Below are positions 46,196 to 53,134 of a DNA stretch of 64,000 bases, one piece after another; position 1 is the stretch's first letter, and every line of letters starts with the position of its first letter. A program made the translations under genes and the position numbers. The DNA comes from Aequitasia blattaphilus (GTDB lineage Bacteria > Bacillota > Clostridia > Lachnospirales > Lachnospiraceae): assembly GCF_024721305.1 (NCBI RefSeq), contig NZ_JAMXOD010000017.1:1-64000 (forward strand), given 5' to 3'. Below the pieces are notes generated by a model. It ran no database searches and was not told the DNA's origin. It saw only the letters and a list, made by a program, of their open reading frames with translations.

Positions 46196-46776
46196 AAAAG
46201 ATATATAGCATTGTTCGTAAACGGGAAGAAAGTGATATGGGAAGTCTCTATAAATACTTTATAGGTGATTTTCCAATGATGTATTCATATACAAACTATC
46301 ATAGAGGTGCGGCATATATATATTGGCACGCTGAGATAAACCATAGATATGAAGTAAAGCAAAAAAATAAATATTATAGATTTCTGGAATTTATTCCTGT
46401 GATAAATACAATTTATGCTTGGTTTTATAGTCGGAAATATGAAGTTTTATTAGATGATAAGTTGGTTGGATATTCCGATATGGTCAAAGTAGGACGGATT
46501 TTGGAAAGAGAAAGAGTAATGGTAAATGGTATTGAATATATCAATAAGGCTGGAAATACATCCGTAAAACGTCCGGGCAAAGATTATGAATGGACTATTG
46601 AAACAAGTACTGGACATAAGGTGGCCATAATTACTAAAAGAAGAAAGGACGAGGAATTGGCTATCGAATTTGTTGATGAAAAGGTTGATTTAGAAATAGT
46701 AATTATTTTGGTTATGATGGCTGATATGACTTCCTTTTCCCCAGAACGAACCGGACAAGTAAGTATGTACGATTAG
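46192..46776 (+). CDS. Unknown protein coupled to immunity candidate
   Basis: A 194-residue protein with an ATGA overlap with the previous gene. It has aromatic-rich N-terminal residues (MMYSYTNYHRGAAYIYWHAE), a central hydrophobic stretch (FLEFIPVINTIYAWFY) and a beta-rich second half (YEVLLDDKLVGYSDMVKVG...), faintly like LURP/tubby-type barrels. It may be the actual immunity protein or a second one. I cannot assign a family. Confidence 0.5.
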   Translation: MKKIYSIVRKREESDMGSLYKYFIGDFPMMYSYTNYHRGAAYIYWHAEINHRYEVKQKNKYYRFLEFIPVINTIYAWFYSRKYEVLLDDKLVGYSDMVKVGRILERERVMVNGIEYINKAGNTSVKRPGKDYEWTIETSTGHKVAIITKRRKDEELAIEFVDEKVDLEIVIILVMMADMTSFSPERTGQVSMYD

Positions 46777-47165
46777 AGTGAAAATGTGTTTCCTTATTAG
46801 GCGAATCAAATATCTATTATAGAAATGAGTCGGCTATGATAAATCAGTCTGCGGATAAAATATACTTTTCTGGTATTACGATGTATAGGATTGGAGTCAA
46901 GAGCCTCACCAAATTGATTTATCTGAACTTACATTAGAAGAAGTAAGAGAAAAGCTTGATATACAAACAGAAGATAGAAAGAGGGGAAGCATAAATAAAT
47001 AAATAAATAAAACAAGAAGAAGCATATAGATATGAAACTATCATTTAAAGAATAGGTTAAACGTTTTGAAGGTGAAAATGATGTGATTCTTTTTTATACG
47101 GTAATAAAGGATAAAAATACAGAAGAATTGATATGTGCAAAGATTAGTAAAAAAATAATGAAGTT
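46777..47165 (+). pseudogene. Immunity-gene debris, first copy (start codon lost)
   Basis: No intact gene. 46875-46998 encodes a degraded C-terminal end (WSQEPHQIDLSELTLEEV... ending in a stop), an older immunity remnant. From 46981 the sequence parallels the leader of the intact gene at 48389, but the ATG is replaced by a TAAA repeat (46991-47010). 47066-47155 then encodes RFEGEN followed by LFYTVIKDKNTEELICAK, the same as residues 93 onward of that gene, with the middle deleted and stops in frame. It joins abruptly to Rhs core sequence at 47166. Confidence 0.65.
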
Positions 47166-48368
47166 AATCAATCTGCAGCCTACCTTTACAATGGTCTGGG
47201 ACATCGGGTTGGAAAAAGAGTTGGAGAGAAGGAAGTCTTGGATATCCTGGACTTAACGAAGGACTATCATAACTTATTGGAAAGAAGTGAAGGAGAGGAA
47301 CACACTAGCTTTACCTGGGACTTCCAGGTGGTAAGTGGAAGGAAAAAGGAAGAGAGCTTCTTCTACTTCCAGGATGATTTGGGGAGTCCAATTCACCTAC
47401 TGAGCTCCAATGGACAAGAGGACGTATATCAGTATGATGAGTTTGGGAATCAGATGATGAACCAAGAATCAAGTATACCACAGCCATTCACCTATACCGG
47501 GTATCAGATGGATTCGATTGCTGGAACTTATTATGCTCAGGCGAGAGAGTATCAGCCACAGGTGGGTAGGTTTATCAGTGAGGATGTGATTAAGGGAAAT
47601 GGAGTATATCCAGTTACAATGAATCATTATGCTTATTGTTGGAATCGGCCGATGGATTTGGTGGATCGGGATGGACGGATGCCAGATATTAGTATAGCCG
47701 ATATTGAAAACATGAAGGTTCTAAAAGATGAAGTTACCGAGTTTATGGTACAAAATGTATTTGGAGTGACGAGGACACACTATGAAGATAGTGATGGTGA
47801 GCTAACTAATATAAGTATCACATCGCATCAAGGTGGAAATATAGTAGTAGCCAATATTAATACTAAAAAAAGGTTTACAGGTTATTCAGTAAATTTCAGT
47901 ACTCCCCAAATGTGGAAATTCAAGGCTTCCGCATCAGCAAATGTGAACTTTAATGATTGGAAAAAATGTGGAATATCCTCTTCCTTATCTATGAACGAGG
48001 GACAGGTTACAACGGCTTTTGGGATGCAAATCAGTTGGGATAAATCTGAATTTTATGGTAAAATTTCGGATTCCTATCATACAGGAGATTTGAAAATACC
48101 TGGATTAGATGATTTGCCGAATATTCCATTAGGGGCTACGATATCTGTAAAAACAACTCAACATGATTTCACAAATCTTGTAAGAGGATATTGTATTGTA
48201 GCGCCGATAGTAGCAGCTGGCTGTGCTGCGTTGGCTTGTGCTAGTCCCGCACTTGTGGGTGTAGCAGGAACAGGCGGTGTAAAACTTTTGATTGATGTAC
48301 TAGAGATAATGCTTAAGCAGGCACCTAAATATTTGGGGCTAAAAGATACGAGCGATTGTAATTCCTAG
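47166..48368 (+). CDS. Orphan Rhs core end with alternative toxin tip
   Basis: Bases 47166-47676 repeat the 3' end of the Rhs core (44745-45250), almost identical until GNG, then slightly diverged up to VDRDG. There is no start codon for the core part; the frame is open from 47151, and TTG at 47238 is the earliest start-like codon. The ~230-residue tip after VDRDG is unrelated to the main tip. It contains a beta-rich part and a C-terminal hydrophobic region (CIVAPIVAAGCAALACASPA) that may insert in membrane. It is a silent spare cassette that could replace the main tip by recombination. Confidence 0.7.
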   Translation, partial: NQSAAYLYNGLGHRVGKRVGEKEVLDILDLTKDYHNLLERSEGEEHTSFTWDFQVVSGRKKEESFFYFQDDLGSPIHLLSSNGQEDVYQYDEFGNQMMNQESSIPQPFTYTGYQMDSIAGTYYAQAREYQPQVGRFISEDVIKGNGVYPVTMNHYAYCWNRPMDLVDRDGRMPDISIADIENMKVLKDEVTEFMVQNVFGVTRTHYEDSDGELTNISITSHQGGNIVVANINTKKRFTGYSVNFSTPQMWKFKASASANVNFNDWKKCGISSSLSMNEGQVTTAFGMQISWDKSEFYGKISDSYHTGDLKIPGLDDLPNIPLGATISVKTTQHDFTNLVRGYCIVAPIVAAGCAALACASPALVGVAGTGGVKLLIDVLEIMLKQAPKYLGLKDTSDCNS

Positions 48369-48388
48369 GTGAAAGAGGGGAAGTATAA

Positions 48389-49072
48389 ATGAATAAAACA
48401 AGAAGAAATATAATAATAATAATAATAATAGTAATTGCATGTGTCTTTGGCATTCTAACAATTCTTTTTTATGGAGTATATAAATCTCTTGCAAGTATGG
48501 AAATGAAGAGTATAGACCAGATAATAAAAGAAAGTGAAGAAGCTCATAAAAATGCGCAATATTATGATTCAATAGATAAAGCTATGGAGTTGTGGGATGT
48601 GGCAGAAGAATATGAATATCGGATTGATATTAAAGAGGAGATAATACGCTTTGAGGGTGAAAATAACGCCATTCTCTTTTATACAGTAATAAAAGATAAA
48701 AACACTGAAGAATTAATATGTGCAAAAATCAGTAAAAAAAGTAATGAGAATAGTCAACCTGTTTATGCTGGGAAAAGGATGCTGATTTTTGGTGATAATA
48801 GAAAAGGAATAATTGTGGGTTCAAATGAAGATTTGATACGCGACTATATTGATACTAGTTACTCAAGAGTAGATTTTAGATTTAATCCCGACGAACAGTT
48901 TATTTGGGGCATCAGCCGGACAGAGAAGGTAAGGGATTTAAAGATAGAAAACCAAAAACCAACCGAAGTGATTATATATGACTGCTTTGGTGAAAAGGAA
49001 TATTTTTGGTACTATGAGAACTTAGATGCAACCGGCTCACCTCAAGACTGGGATATTGAATTAGAAGAATAA
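48389..49072 (+). CDS. Immunity protein candidate for orphan tip, copy A
   Basis: A 227-residue protein anchored by one N-terminal helix (residues 8-31, starting with a run of Ile) and an extracytoplasmic-looking alpha/beta domain (YEYRIDIKEEIIRFEGENNAI... EQFIWGISRTEKV). GAGGGGAAG precedes the ATG, 20 bp after the orphan tip stop. Position directly behind a toxin tip marks it as the immunity gene. A second copy lies at 49432 and a dead copy at 46991. The Ile run is encoded by an ATA triplet repeat (48412-48431). Confidence 0.65.
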   Translation: MNKTRRNIIIIIIIVIACVFGILTILFYGVYKSLASMEMKSIDQIIKESEEAHKNAQYYDSIDKAMELWDVAEEYEYRIDIKEEIIRFEGENNAILFYTVIKDKNTEELICAKISKKSNENSQPVYAGKRMLIFGDNRKGIIVGSNEDLIRDYIDTSYSRVDFRFNPDEQFIWGISRTEKVRDLKIENQKPTEVIIYDCFGEKEYFWYYENLDATGSPQDWDIELEE

Positions 49073-49431
49073 ATAGGTGAAGAAAAAATTTAATTAATTA
49101 CAAAGGAAGTACATAGTACTAAAAAGGAAAAGATTTTTCGTTTTAAATGGACAAGAGGACATATATCAGTATGATGAGTCAAGAATCAAGCATACCACAG
49201 CCATTCACCTATCACAAATTTTGTAAGAGGATACTGTATTGTAGCGCCGATAGTAGCAGCTGGCTGTGCTGCGTTGGCTTGTGCTAGTCCCGCACTTGTG
49301 GGTGTAGCAGGAACAGGCGGTGTAAAACTTTTGATTGATGTACTAGAGATAATGCTTAAGCAGGCGCCTAAATATTTGGGGCTAAAAGATACGAGCGATT
49401 GTAATTCCTGGGTGAGAGAGGGGAAGTATAA
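49073..49431 (+). pseudogene. Rhs core and toxin-tail fragments, second unit
   Basis: 49146-49212 repeats Rhs core sequence (NGQEDIYQYDE) but lacks about 22 bases, breaking the frame. At 49213 it joins the last ~65 codons of the orphan tip (from 48170), through the same VAAGCAALACASP region. The tip stop TAG is TGG here, so the frame runs to the TGA at 49433. With the following gene this is a tandem duplication of the tip-tail plus immunity unit. 49073-49145 shows nothing else. Confidence 0.7.
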
Positions 49432-50106
49432 ATGAATAAAACAAACAGAAATATAATAATCATAGTAATTGTATGTGGCTTTGGCATTCTAACAATCCTT
49501 TTTTGTGGAATATATAAATCTTTTGCAAACATGGAAATGAAGAGTATAGACCAGATAATAGAAGAAAGTGAAGAAGCCCATAAAAATGCGCAATATTATG
49601 ATTCAATAGATAAAGCCATGGAGTTGTGGAATGTGGCAGAAGAATATGAATATCGGATTGATATCAAAGAGGAGATAATACGCTTTGAAGGTGAAAATAA
49701 CGCCATCCTCTTTTATACAGTAATAAAGGATAAAAACACTGAAGAATTAATATGTGCAAAAATCAGTAAAAAAAGTAATGAAGACAATCAATATGTTTAT
49801 GCGGCAGAGAAGATAATTATTATTAGTGGTAGTAGAAAGGGAATAAGAATAGGTACAAATGAAAACTTGATACGTAAATTTATTAACACCAGTTATCTCG
49901 AAACAGATTTTAGAGCTAATCCCGATGAACAGTTTATTTGGGGTATTAGCCGAACAGAGAAGGTGAGGGATTTAAAGATAGAGAACCAAAAACCAACCGA
50001 AGTGATTATATATGATTATTTTGGGGAAAAGGAATATTTTTGGTATTACGAGAATTTGGATGCAACCGGCTCACCTCAAGACTGGGATATTGAATTAGAA
50101 GAATAG
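49432..50106 (+). CDS. Immunity protein candidate, copy B
   Basis: A 224-residue paralogue of the 48389 product, identical over long blocks (RIDIKEEIIRFEGENNAI; EQFIWGISRTEKVRDLKIEN; the whole C-terminus) and diverged in the middle (about residues 125-170, ISGSRKGIRIG... ). It keeps the anchor helix, with a shorter Ile run, and the same GAGGGGAAGTATAA leader. Divergence confined to the middle could mean altered toxin specificity. No intact toxin precedes it. Confidence 0.65.
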   Translation: MNKTNRNIIIIVIVCGFGILTILFCGIYKSFANMEMKSIDQIIEESEEAHKNAQYYDSIDKAMELWNVAEEYEYRIDIKEEIIRFEGENNAILFYTVIKDKNTEELICAKISKKSNEDNQYVYAAEKIIIISGSRKGIRIGTNENLIRKFINTSYLETDFRANPDEQFIWGISRTEKVRDLKIENQKPTEVIIYDYFGEKEYFWYYENLDATGSPQDWDIELEE

Positions 50107-50301
50107 GCAAAGCAAAAATCAGTATGAAGAGTTTGGAAATCAGATGATGAACCAAGGATACCACAGCCATTCACTTATACCGGGTATCAGAAGGATTCGA
50201 TTGCTGGAACTTATTATGCTCAGGTGAGAGAGTATTTGCCACAGGTGGGTAGATTTATCAGTGAGGATATTGTGAAAGGATTTAAAAATATTGGTGAATG
50301 A
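50107..50301 (+). pseudogene. Rhs core remnant, third unit, tip deleted
   Basis: 50119-50272 repeats Rhs core 3' sequence (QYEEFGNQMMNQ, then AGTYYAQVREYLPQVGRFISEDI) with a small frame-breaking deletion near 50156. After GRFISEDIVKG it ends within about 10 codons at TGA; no tip follows. It stands before the 50336 gene, which is therefore probably an orphan immunity gene. Confidence 0.7.
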
Positions 50302-50335
50302 AGTCAAGTGTGCATCATAAAAGAAGAAGGAAATT

Positions 50336-50854
50336 ATGTGGAGAAGTATAGCAAGAGTATTACCATGGATAGGAGCAGTTGTTGTAATTAGATTATTATT
50401 TATTTTACAACATAAGAGCAATAAAAAAATGGAACAGAAAAGTGATTATATTATAAAGAACAGTGGCCTGATACTAATTATCGGAGGAGTAGGTGTTGTG
50501 GTTTTTGGTGCACTTATCGTATTGGCTGTATGGACGAAACAAACGAGTCCAGGAATATTAGTAGTATTTGGAGGAATGTTTTTAGTGAGTCTATACGGAC
50601 TAGTTGAATGCTTACTTTACTATGTAGAAGTAAAGGGTGATGAGATAATATATAGATCTTTTATAGGGGTCACAAAAAGATACACATTTGCGATGATAAC
50701 GAGTGGGAAATACACGAAAAGTGGTAGTTTTAAGGTTTATGTAGGAACAAAGACCATCATTAAATTCAGTGACAATATGCCATTTCAAAGGTTTGTAGAG
50801 CAAATGATAGAGAGGGGTATTCCAGTAGAAGTCTATAAATCAAAAAAAGCATAA
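50336..50854 (+). CDS. Membrane protein with PH-like tail, orphan immunity candidate
   Basis: A 172-residue protein with three hydrophobic helices (VLPWIGAVVVIRLLFIL; LILIIGGVGVVVFGALIVLAV; GILVVFGGMFLVSLYGLVE) and a soluble C-terminal beta domain (VEVKGDEIIYRSFIGVTKRYTF...), resembling small PH-like domains. GGAAATT precedes the ATG weakly. It follows an Rhs remnant without toxin tip, so it may be an immunity gene retained after its toxin was lost. Family not recognised. Confidence 0.5.
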   Translation: MWRSIARVLPWIGAVVVIRLLFILQHKSNKKMEQKSDYIIKNSGLILIIGGVGVVVFGALIVLAVWTKQTSPGILVVFGGMFLVSLYGLVECLLYYVEVKGDEIIYRSFIGVTKRYTFAMITSGKYTKSGSFKVYVGTKTIIKFSDNMPFQRFVEQMIERGIPVEVYKSKKA

Positions 50855-51032
50855 ATTGAAGAGATAAAGGTTAGTTCTGGAGAGCTGGAAGTAGAATTCA
50901 TAATCCCCTAGATTATGTGGAAGAGATACAGAAAAATCAGAGGAGGATGTTTACGGAATATATGTGAGAAATAAGTCTATTAAAGAGGTTGATTTAATAA
51001 ATTTCATGTAAGAAAATTTCGAGGATATAGAC
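50855..51032 (+). pseudogene. Short degraded coding scraps
   Basis: Short in-frame pieces such as IKVSSGELEVEFIIP (50883-50927) and EDVYGIYVRNKSIKEVDLIN (50945-51007) are separated by stops and look like the remains of another immunity-type gene. No intact gene or RNA seen. Confidence 0.35.
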
Positions 51033-51440
51033 ATGTCACGTCTAAAGATATATGGATGGAATGAACTATCAAATGGTATATACATAGAAGTTTCGTATGA
51101 TGATTATAGTCTTAATCCCCTAATAAAGGGAAGAATGAAAGAAAAGGGATTAATTAAAGAGTTTGAGAACTATGATTTTAACGTAAATGACTATGTTGGA
51201 TTTAATTATGCTATGTCAAAGATAGATGAACTGGATAATCCAATAGAAATCATAAAACATGATATAGCAGCATTAGAACATTGGCTAATTAGATTTACAT
51301 TTAACAAGAGTCCTATGAACAAAATATCGATGAAAGAGGAACAGTTGAAAGAGTATTTTCGTGAAAAGATTGTGAAAATAGGATTAGATTTAAACAAAGT
51401 TAGATTTGAGTGCAAGAAGAGCTTTTTTCATCCGATATGA
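51033..51440 (+). CDS. Unknown soluble protein, possible immunity gene
   Basis: A 135-residue acidic soluble protein (SRLKIYGWNELSNGIYIEVS..., FNYAMSKIDELDNPIEII) without motifs that I recognise. GAGGATATAG lies just upstream. It has an ATGA overlap with a 41-codon frame at 51437. Its place in the cassette region suggests an immunity protein whose toxin is gone. It may be the 5' part of a longer gene split by a frameshift. Confidence 0.45.
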   Translation: MSRLKIYGWNELSNGIYIEVSYDDYSLNPLIKGRMKEKGLIKEFENYDFNVNDYVGFNYAMSKIDELDNPIEIIKHDIAALEHWLIRFTFNKSPMNKISMKEEQLKEYFREKIVKIGLDLNKVRFECKKSFFHPI

Positions 51441-51562
51441 AATTTGAAATATATTATAGTGGATATCCTGTTTCACTCTATTTAATGGGATTATTAAGAG
51501 ATTTAAAAGATCCGGACATAGAATCTGAAATTTTTTCAAAGATAAGATACTCAAAATGGTAA
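51437..51562 (+). CDS. 41-residue frame overlapping the preceding gene
   Basis: ATG 51437 overlaps the previous TGA (ATGA) and encodes MKFEIYYSGYPVSLYLMG followed by a charged tail. It is either a small coupled gene or the C-terminal part of the 51033 product after a frameshift. The ATGA junction makes both possible. Confidence 0.35.
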   Translation: MKFEIYYSGYPVSLYLMGLLRDLKDPDIESEIFSKIRYSKW

Positions 51563-51577
51563 AAGGAGGATACAAAT

Positions 51578-52009
51578 ATGGATTTTGATGCAATTGAACT
51601 AAGAAGGAATGCAGAAAGAAGAGAGGCGGAAAGAAGAGAGGCCGAAAGAGTAGCGCAAATCTATCAGGAAGTAGCCAACATAGAGGATGAGATTGCGATG
51701 TATACTGGGGCGAGAGAAGATGTGGCATGGGTAGAGGGAAGCTTCGAGCCTGGAAGAGAATCCTGGTCGAATGCATTCCAAAGACTAAATGGGAATAGTG
51801 ATGCAAAAGAAATCGAGAAGAAATCTCAGTTCGAAGGAGAGATGGCAAAGTCCCTTAGGCAATCAATGTCCGAATTAGTGAATAATATTACAAACGGGGT
51901 GAGTAATGCTGCCAGTGTAGCAGGAGATATTTCCTATCAGATTATGCTAATTGATAATAAGATATCCGAGCTAGATACAAGTCGATACAACCTATTATGT
52001 CAGATATAA
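51578..52009 (+). CDS. YwqH-like coiled-coil T7SS accessory protein
   Basis: A 143-residue helical protein. The start repeats ERREAERREAERVAQI, a strongly charged coiled coil; the end (SYQIMLIDNKISELDTSRYN) also predicts coil. Size and helical pattern are like YwqH/DUF5082 proteins found next to LXG toxins. AAAGGAGG precedes the ATG. Its 3' end overlaps essB by 13 bp, so the secretion operon resumes here after the cassette region. Confidence 0.6.
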   Translation: MDFDAIELRRNAERREAERREAERVAQIYQEVANIEDEIAMYTGAREDVAWVEGSFEPGRESWSNAFQRLNGNSDAKEIEKKSQFEGEMAKSLRQSMSELVNNITNGVSNAASVAGDISYQIMLIDNKISELDTSRYNLLCQI

Positions 52010-53130
52010 AGGAGCCAGAAGAGATGGAGAATAGAGTAAAGAAATCCAGTCTAAATGCCAAAGAGTTTTACGACTATGAAAGACTGGTACATAAAACAGA
52101 AGGATTTATTCCAGCAAGATATGAGGAGGAACTGGAAGAGCTTATTTTTCATTATGAGATGGAAGGATTAAAGCCGATTACAGAAATTAAAGGTGAGAGT
52201 CGGGAGAATCAATACCGTCTGCTTATTAATATGGTAAAACTGGCGTCTCTTACAAAGATTTATGAGATTTCCTTTACACCGGGAAATCTTTTCTATGATG
52301 AAAATTTCTTGGTTTTAATTCAACAAAGAGACCTCTATTCCAAAGGAGTGGAGGGAAATGAAGAAGCTTTTATGGAAGTGTATCGTGCATATGTGGGAGG
52401 TGTTCTTGGGAAGAAGTATACGACAACGATGCTTCTGCAAAGTGGAAGCAACCTTCTAAAGAAAGAACAAGATTTTATTCCTTATCTAAACGCACAGACG
52501 CCAGAGGAGATGGCGGGGCTTTTAAGGGAAAAGCGAGATGCCCTGCAAAAGGAGATGAAAGAAAAAAAGGTTGTAATTACCAAGAGTTCAAACCGAATCA
52601 AAACAACAGTTTCCATTCTATCAACAGTGCTTCTAATTGGATGCTTGGTAGGCATGGGTTATTTAAGCTTAAAGATACTGCCAAAGCAAAGGCAATTGAT
52701 TCAGGCCAATGAAAGCTTTATCGCAAGAGACTTTGTTGGCTGCATTGACCAGATGAAGGAAACAGAGGTAGAGGAGATGGATGCATCCACCAAATATATC
52801 CTGGCAACCTCTTACGCAAGAAGTGAGAGTTTGAAAAAAGAAGAAATAGAAAGTATTGTGGCAAAGCTCTCTACCTCAAGCAATGAAAAAGAATTGGAGT
52901 ACTGGATTTATTTGGGACGTTTACAGTCGGATAAGGCTCAGGACATGGCGCAGGCTCTTTCCGATGATCAGCTATTGATGTATGCCTATATGAAGGAATT
53001 GAGTTTATTGGAAACGAACACGAAAATAGCAGGAGAAGAAAAAAGCCAGCGTATCCAGACCTTGGAGGATAATATCAATAAACTTGGGAAGAAGTATGAA
53101 GAGAATGTAGAGAATAACGAGGAGAAATAA
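51997..53130 (+). CDS. essB: EssB/YukC-like T7SS component
   Basis: A 377-residue membrane protein. The cytoplasmic N-terminal part (about 1-200) is a pseudokinase-like domain (LINMVKLASLTKIYEISFTP, FLVLIQQRDLY), then a single helix (VSILSTVLLIGCLVGMGYLSL, about 205-228) and an outer helical C-terminal part with a long coiled tail. This is the EssB topology. The ATG at 51997 overlaps the previous gene; ATG 52024, 11 bases after AAGGAG, is an alternative. essC follows 4 bp later. Confidence 0.87.
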   Translation: MSDIKEPEEMENRVKKSSLNAKEFYDYERLVHKTEGFIPARYEEELEELIFHYEMEGLKPITEIKGESRENQYRLLINMVKLASLTKIYEISFTPGNLFYDENFLVLIQQRDLYSKGVEGNEEAFMEVYRAYVGGVLGKKYTTTMLLQSGSNLLKKEQDFIPYLNAQTPEEMAGLLREKRDALQKEMKEKKVVITKSSNRIKTTVSILSTVLLIGCLVGMGYLSLKILPKQRQLIQANESFIARDFVGCIDQMKETEVEEMDASTKYILATSYARSESLKKEEIESIVAKLSTSSNEKELEYWIYLGRLQSDKAQDMAQALSDDQLLMYAYMKELSLLETNTKIAGEEKSQRIQTLEDNINKLGKKYEENVENNEEK

Positions 53131-53134
53131 AGGG

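Noticed and set aside
46192-46776. Assignment of the 194-residue protein to a LURP/tubby family
   Set aside because: Only a faint pattern in the beta-rich half; no diagnostic motif, so no family was claimed.
49140-50300. CRISPR-like array in the repeated Rhs region
   Set aside because: Repeats are long, protein-coding and irregular, with no uniform short repeat/spacer pattern and no cas genes.
46777-51562. Transposon-driven origin of the Rhs cassette repeats
   Set aside because: No transposase, integrase or terminal inverted repeats were seen; the repeats are pieces of the Rhs, tip and immunity genes themselves, so recombination or duplication explains them better.
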